Assembly: GCA_026018925.1 (NCBI GenBank)
Contig: JAKSZU010000018.1
Location: forward strand, 29,264,452 to 29,328,451
Length of the DNA: 64,000 nt
Direction of reading: 5' to 3'
From: Tupaia tana
Taxonomy: Eukaryota; Chordata; Mammalia; Scandentia; Tupaiidae
Position 1 is the first letter of the stretch. Each line of letters begins with the position of its first letter. Below, piece after piece: positions 56,063-64,000 of this stretch. The notes below the pieces were generated by a model, which searched no databases, was not told the DNA's origin, and saw only the letters and a program-made list of their open reading frames with translations. The position numbers were made by a program, and so were the translations under genes.

Positions 56063-58885
56063 TTGTACAAGGGTAAGTCGTACAGGGAGCTGCTGAGAGG
56101 TCCAGGGTCGGGGGCTCCGACGTGAAGCCCCACGTCCTTGGCAGCTGTGCTTGCCCACCCCCACCTCCCCCACCCCCCACCCCCCACCCCCGGTGCTGGA
56201 CCACTCTTGCAGGTGCTCCCAGGGGCCTGGTGCTCTTCAGGTGGTCATGACCTGGGAGAAGACGCACTCACTGTCAGCCTCCAGGCCCCTGCCTGGCCTC
56301 ACTATGTGGGCGCAGACAGGTAGCTGCCCTCAGCCGGCGCATCCGGAGAGAAAGGTGTTCAATCATGATGCAGAGTGTCTTTGTGGCTCCTCCATGTGGG
56401 GTGGGGAACCTGGGAACAGGCCAGAGGTTCCTACCCCTGGGCTCCAGTCTGGCGTGGGGACCCAGCCTCCTTCCCAGTCCTCTCCTAGAGGTCCAGTGGC
56501 TGGAGCCTGGGCAGCAGGTCCAAGGGACAGGTGCCCACAGTCTGTGGGCTGACCAGGCCTGAGCCCTGCACTTATCTACTTAGGCTGTCCTCTGTGGTTT
56601 CCTGCCGGGCTCTGCGCCCTGCCGCAGCCAGGCCCATGGCCATGAGCTCGACCCGTCCCCTACCTGAGAGGTTCTGGGAGGACATCGGGGATTTCTGAGC
56701 CAGAGGGAGGAGTCGGGGCCTCTGGGCGCCCCCATCCCCTCAGCTGGCCCCCATCCAAACCTTAGTTTGCTCACTCCTCCCACTGGATGTTGAGAATCCC
56801 ATTCAGACATGCTAAGGCCAAAACACAAGTGTGTTCTCTTGTGGGAGCTAGGTTTCCTCAGGCAGGAGGCTGGACCCCTGAATGGCAGTGAGATGGCCTC
56901 TGACTCTGACCGGGGCCACAGACACCTGCCTGTCTCAGAGCGTGGCTGAAGACTGACTCATCCATAGAGTGGCTCGACCTTCCCAAATGTCTCTGGTCTC
57001 CTTGTGGACTTCACAGTGTGGCCACTCCTGAAGAACAGGGAGGTACCGGAGCATGCTCTACAGAAGTCGGGAAAGGCTTCAGGGAAGGGGACACTGGGGG
57101 TGGGCCTTGAAGGATGTGTAGGAGTTTGCTGATAAAGAAAACGGGAAAAACATTCCAGACTGGCCCACGAGCAACAGGAACTGCTGGTTTTTCTGTGGCG
57201 AAGCTGTTGAGGCCCTAGCCTGCAGCAAGTATTGGATGAAAACTTTCTTGTTTCTGCCCTGCAGCAGTAGGTGAGCAGAGCCGTGGGGACAGGTCAGGAA
57301 TTCTGGGTCCCACTCAGCAATGCTACTTAGCCGAGGGGAGGCCGGGTCATAGTTCACCCTTCTGCTCTCCGGGGCCAGAACAAGAAGTTCTGGGTGGCCC
57401 CAGTGTCCTGTCTGGTGGAGCTTAGGCCTTAAGAGGAGAGACGGCCTGCAGGTCCTACTGTGGGAGGTGGTAGGGCTGGGGACATAAGGCATTTCCTGGA
57501 GGTGGTGACAACTGAACTTGAAGGAGGAGGGGGCTTCAAAGTTAGGAATGGGGACATTCAAAAACAAGGAACAGCCTAAACAGAAAACCCAGAGGGTGAG
57601 AGCAGGAATAGACGTGTCTGGCTGGTGGGAAGCACACACAGGACGTGGGATGGGGAAGGCTCTCTGGGACCCGTGGGGGCTGGTCCTAGAACTAGGTCAT
57701 CCTAGGGAGTCAAGGCAGTTCTCTACCCCCTGGGTGAGTGCGTGACACCAGGGCTGGGTGTGAGTGCAAGTCCCCAGGCTGTACTTAGAGGGCAGGGTGG
57801 AGGAGGCGTCCTAGGCAGGATCTGGCTGCCCTTGGGTCTGTGTGGGTGTGCAGGAGTCCTGGTGTGCTGGGCGGGTGCTTTTCCAGAAAACGAACCTGAG
57901 GACCCCCACCCCAGCCCTTCCCGCTTGCACGTGCACACACACCCGACAGGGGCCCCTGGGCCTGCAGGAGGAAAGGCAGAAAGGCTGTTCCTTGGGCTTC
58001 CTTCTCCCCCAGCCCCCCAGAGGGGCCCAGCCAGACCCTGAGAAGACGAACAGAGACTGGAGCCCCCATCCCTGCTTTTAGCGTGGGTGCCTGGAAGCCA
58101 TTAGAGGCCTGGGTGGCGCCTGCCCTGCTCAGCGCGACAGGCTTGGGATTCCTGGAAGGAGCTGGGCCCCCTCCTGGCCAAGCCCCGTGCCAATCCTGGC
58201 AGCTCCCAGGGCAGAGAGGATGTGGCAGTGACACCCTCCCTGCCCAGCTCTTACTTTCAGGGCTACAGGGAGGGCCAGAACCGAGCCAGACCCTCTTCCC
58301 CAGCATAGCTCTGGCAGGGCTGCGGGCTGGCACTCAGGTTTCCTGCCCTCCCCTCCCCCTCCTCCTGTCCCTTCTCCTCCCCCCTCCTCCCCCGCGGGCT
58401 CTCACATTGTTTTTCTTTTCCAAGAGCTTCTCCATGTGGAGCTGGGCCAGGAAAGTGGGGAGAAGAGCAGTGTGTCAGTGTGAGCGTGTGCGTGTGCGTG
58501 TGCGTCTGCTGCTTTTAGGGTCATTTGCGCCTTTGCATGTCTTTGTCAGGGTGCTGGCAAGTGCGCGTCTTCAGGTGTGTCTGCGTCTGCAGGTGAGTGT
58601 CTCCGTGCACCCATGTACAGTAACTGTGCGCACATGGGCCATCTCTGAGTACACGTGTGTCTGCCTGTGTGCCTTTGCATCTGTGTTGATGCACATGGGA
58701 CTGTGTGTCTCTGTGCATAGGTATCTGGGAACGCTTATGAACCTCAAGGCCACCCACCTCAAGTGAGAGCACTTGGCTGCTCGGGTCCCTCAGGGTGTTG
58801 GGGGTGGACCCAGAACTGGAGCGTGAGTCTGCATCTCTGTATCTGGGTGCATGACAGTCTGTGCAGGCTTTACTGGGGTTGGGAC

Positions 58886-58888
<3 letters not shown>

Positions 58889-58924
<36 letters not shown>
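58889..58924. repeat. (GT)n microsatellite
   Basis: About 18 GT units in CCDC102A intron 1. Confidence 0.95.
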
Positions 58925-58926
<2 letters not shown>

Positions 58927-58964
58927 CTGTGGGTGGTAAGAAAGCAAGCATTACCTAGGACCCA

Positions 58965-59330
58965 AAGTTAAACTAATGTTTATTATGTATTTCTCATTGT
59001 TACTATGTGTAATTGATGAGTAATTGTACATATTTATGAGGTATGGTGTGATGTTTTAGATACATGTATACTTGTGTAATGATCAAGTCAGGGTAATTAG
59101 GATATCCACCACCGCCAGCACTCAGCATTCTTTGTGTTAGGAACATTCTAAATCCTCTCTGCTGGCTATCTTAAAATATACAGCAAATCGTTGTACATAT
59201 TAGTGGTATTCAACACTGGAACTTACCCCTTCTAGCCAGCTGTAATTGTATATCCATCAACCGATCTCTCCCTCTCCCCACCCCTGCCCCTTCCCAGCCT
59301 CTAGTGATCACTGTTCCACTCCGCATCCGT
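58965..59330. mobile_element. L1-like fragment in CCDC102A intron 1
   Basis: Contains GATACATGTATACTTGTGTA, CAGGGTAATTAGGATATCCA and GTGTTAGGAACATTCTAAAT, a well-known L1-associated stretch in mammals. Diverged, noncoding. Confidence 0.55.
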
Positions 59331-59464
59331 ACTTGGACTCTTAAGGTACAAATTCCCAGCCCTGTGCCTAGTCTCGGGGGGTTGGGGGAGTGAGGCCCAG
59401 GAACTGCGTTTTAAGCAAGTGTCCAGGTTAATCTGAAGGACCCTTCCCCTCTCCCCTGATTAAG

Positions 59465-59702
59465 AAGCACAACAGATGGTGTGGAGGTTAAGATGCTGGA
59501 TCCCACATGGCCAGCCACATGGTTCAAGTCCCGGGCCCAGTGGCTTGAGAATCATGCTGGGCACGTGTGCACACAGACCCAAAAATCCTGAAATAAGTCT
59601 GGAGGAGAAGGGATTATGGCATGGCCATCCCCCCTAGGGAGCAATTTCTCACTTTGCCCCTTTCTCTGGAGAGTTCATCTCTCCTATAGCAAAAACCAAA
59701 AA
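59465..59702 (+). mobile_element. tRNA-derived SINE, older long form
   Basis: GCACAACAGATGGTGTGGAGG to TCTCCTATAGCAAAAACC; the first bases of the head are diverged. Confidence 0.82.
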
Positions 59703-60341
59703 ATAGTACTGGTCTCCCTCACCCCACCCCCATTCTGAAGATGGGGAAACTGAGGCCGGAAAGGGTTGAGGTTGGTGACAGCACTGGCACTGGAGCTGCT
59801 GTCCTGTGAAGGCAGACAGACAGACAGCAAATGGACTACAGAAGCGTAGCGGATCGCGGAGCAGCACTGAGGCGCCGTGATGCCAAAGGCCAGGAATGTA
59901 AGACACTGCTCCACGTGCTGGTGTAGCCTGCCTGCCTGGCTATCCAGGTGACAGAGCAGGCAGGGCAGTGGCCGTCAGCAGGGGTGGCATCTGCCTGGAG
60001 AGAAGCCAGCAGGAGAGGGGGGCTGGGGCGCTGCGGGTGTTTGCAAGGGAGAGATGAGGACCCGGAGTATGAGCTGTGAGCTGTGAGCTGTGAGCTGGGG
60101 AAGGAGAGGGAGGCATGGGGGTGGGTGGTGTGGACAGCAAGCTGGTGGTTGGCTCAGTGGCTGTAGCCCCTTTTGAGACTGATGAGTAATGAATCGGCAT
60201 CCTAGAGGCACTGAGCTTGGGACCGACACTAGAGAAGAGTTACAGCTGTTGGTGAAGACAATGCGTGTGGCCACCTGCACCTTCAGGTTCACATTTTTCA
60301 AAACACACTGCTGCTGCTGAGAATGGATTTGGAGGAGGGCA

Positions 60342-60343
<2 letters not shown>

Positions 60344-60419
<76 letters not shown>
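60344..60419. repeat. Compound (GT)n(GA)n microsatellite
   Basis: About 17 GT units followed by about 20 GA units with no interruption. Confidence 0.95.
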
Positions 60420-60422
<3 letters not shown>

Positions 60423-62222
60423 GAGTGATGGGTGATGATGGTGGCCTTGACAGGTGACAGGCTACAGAGGCGGAGTGGATGGACCAAGTGATGCGTGGAA
60501 GACAGAGTGACAGGATTGGTGTGGGGGAGGGGAGAAGGGAGATTCCAGGGTGCCCCCTGAAATGTGAAGGAGTGCAGAAGTACCTTCTGAGGCGGGGATC
60601 AGCTGGACGTGGGGGGAGCGGAGACCGTGAGTCCCATTTTGACCACATGAGTCTGAGGTGTCAGTGGGATTTCCGGTGGAGCTGTGAAAACTCTGGAAGG
60701 CAGCCAGACTGGAGACTGAGGTCCAGGGTAGTCGAGGGCATGGCAGGATGGCACAGGCAGGGGTAGCGTGAAAGAAGAAGGGGGCCCAGAACGATGACAG
60801 TGGCACTCGAGGGATGAGCTGGGAACCCAGGGAGGTGGACGGAGTGGAGACAGCCAGTGTGGACCACTCTGGACAGGCCTTGGAAGGGAGGGGAGCCGGG
60901 AGCAGGTCAGGCCCTGGAGAAGGCTTCACTGACAGAGGTGGGGACTGGGCAGGAGAGGGGGCCTTGGACCCAGAGAGAGAGCCCCTCTGTCCTCAGGAGA
61001 GGAGAGGAGAGGCCCTGGGGCCTGCAGTTTCTCCTCCCACTGTGAACTGTAACATTAGGTCACCTGCTAAAGGTGAGGGGGTTGGAGCACTGGGGTGGGG
61101 TGGAGAAGGGACACAGCTTGCCAGCAGCGTTGGGGCCAGCCATGTTGAGGCACTCTTCTCAGTGTTCATGTCCCGCCAGCAGAAGGGACAGGCCTTAGGG
61201 GCAGGTGTGGTCAGTGTGGCTCAGGGATTGGCTGAACAGAGAAGGATGGGTATGATGTTCCAAAGGGCTGCTGGTAGCAGTCAGCGTGGGGCGGCACAGA
61301 GGGGGAGTGGGGCAGGGTGGGGAGAGACGTGTGTCTTTCATGTGTCTCATTTGTTTAAAGGGAATGTGGCCAATGAACTGCGGAGCCCCATGCTCGGTGG
61401 TGGGGGGCTAAAGTGAAATACAAGAGAGAGAGGGTGTCAGGAAGGGGCAGTTCTGGCTGAGAAGGGAGGACATCCTACTCCACCCCGGCATCTACGACTG
61501 GTTTATTTCCATCATTGTCACCAGTGTGTGCATGTATTCAAGTCCTCACGGGTGTGGGGGTTGGAACATGTGATCATTTCCCTCACCTAAAATCCAAAAG
61601 GAATAAAAGATCATTCACAATAGCCCTGAGTACCGGTGTCTGGCTTATAGGTGGCGCTCCACAAATATCATTGTCATCCTGTGCAGGAATTAAGACAGTG
61701 GCCAGGACCCAGTCACCACCTTCAGCAGATTCACATCCTGAGATGGAGTTGGGGAGCAGACACTGAAATATGGTACAGCGAGGTTGCTTAGTAAGTGATG
61801 GAGACATGGGCAGGGGCTGATGGGCCTGTCTTAGTTGGTCCAGGAGGGCTTCTAGGAGGAGGTGATATTTCAGATGCGTTTTAAGGATAGGAAGAATTAG
61901 CCGGTGACGGGAGGGGACTCAGGGCAGCCGGCTAGTGCTCTCGCGAGGTTTAGGTGTGGAGTGGCAGTACAAGTCATTCACTGTGTAGAGGGACAAGGAC
62001 AGCAAACCAGTTTCAGACCAGCCAACACCACAGGTGCAGGGAGCGGGGATTGGAGGAGAGAGTCCGGGGGCCAGGGAGGAGCAGTCTCAGGTCCTTGGTG
62101 GCACTGTCCTGCCTCTCTCCGAAACTGCCCGCTCTCCGCGATTGCCCCGGTTACCCCTGCCAGCCCCTTTGTACAGCTGATCTTCCGGACCTTTGCTTAA
62201 TAATAGTTGTGTTCTCCCACAG

Positions 62223-64000
<1,778 letters not shown>

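Larger units (their letters stand above)
55111..62222 (+). other. CCDC102A: CCDC102A intron 1
   Basis: 7.1 kb between the two CCDC102A exons. It contains a MIR remnant near 55980, (GT)n at 58889-58924, an L1-like fragment at 58965-59330, a SINE at 59465-59702, a compound (GT)n(GA)n at 60344-60419, and GT-rich sequence at 58480-58720. Several open frames of 70-230 codons occur, but none shows a recognisable domain or a splice-consistent exon. Confidence 0.75.

Noticed and set aside
58083-58766. 227-codon frame in CCDC102A intron 1
   Set aside because: Its second half is the GT-rich tract (Val/Cys/Arg repeats); no splice context or homology.

Overview
This window is nuclear DNA of a placental mammal. 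It shows GT-AG spliced genes with human-like exon structure, a CpG-island promoter, LINE-1 and MIR remnants, and about 50 copies of a tRNA-derived SINE. I see no Alu-type or B1-type SINEs, so an ape, Old World monkey or mouse-like rodent is unlikely. I could not name the species from the SINE. Gene order and orientation match human 16q21, where CCDC102A and ADGRG5 (GPR114) are transcribed divergently and ADGRG1 lies beyond the 3' end of ADGRG5.

Layout. (1) About 1-32,400: non-coding, repeat-rich DNA on the ADGRG1 side of ADGRG5, with no supportable coding exon. It holds most of the SINEs, many as tandem or nested insertions, several old L1 fragments, and one well-preserved 5'-truncated L1 flanked by a perfect 15-bp target duplication. 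(2) 32,448-44,206, minus strand: all eleven coding exons of ADGRG5, an adhesion G-protein-coupled receptor. Exon phases join perfectly except in exon 10, which carries one extra base in a run of five C (plus strand, 32,957-32,961). As written, the frame changes before TM6 and TM7. Intron 8 holds a 1.5-kb G-rich minisatellite, and intron 9 holds a 39-bp x 5 minisatellite 79 bp from exon 9. (3) About 44,200-54,600: 5' flank of ADGRG5, expected to contain its untranslated first exon(s), which I could not place. (4) About 54,750-55,650: CpG island and promoter region of CCDC102A, plus strand. (5) 55,111-62,222: CCDC102A intron 1. (6) 62,223-62,970: CCDC102A exon 2, with the start codon, the first 201 codons and a small upstream ORF. 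(7) 62,971-64,000: start of intron 2; the rest of the gene lies outside.

ADGRG5 encodes a leukocyte-expressed receptor that is autoproteolysed at a GPS site and activated by its tethered peptide. CCDC102A encodes a coiled-coil protein. Nothing links them functionally; they are conserved divergent neighbours. I found no new protein-coding system. The most interesting items are the exon 10 frameshift, the two intronic minisatellites, the splice acceptor at the tethered agonist, and the behaviour of the SINE family (repeated insertion at one site, internal A-tract expansion).
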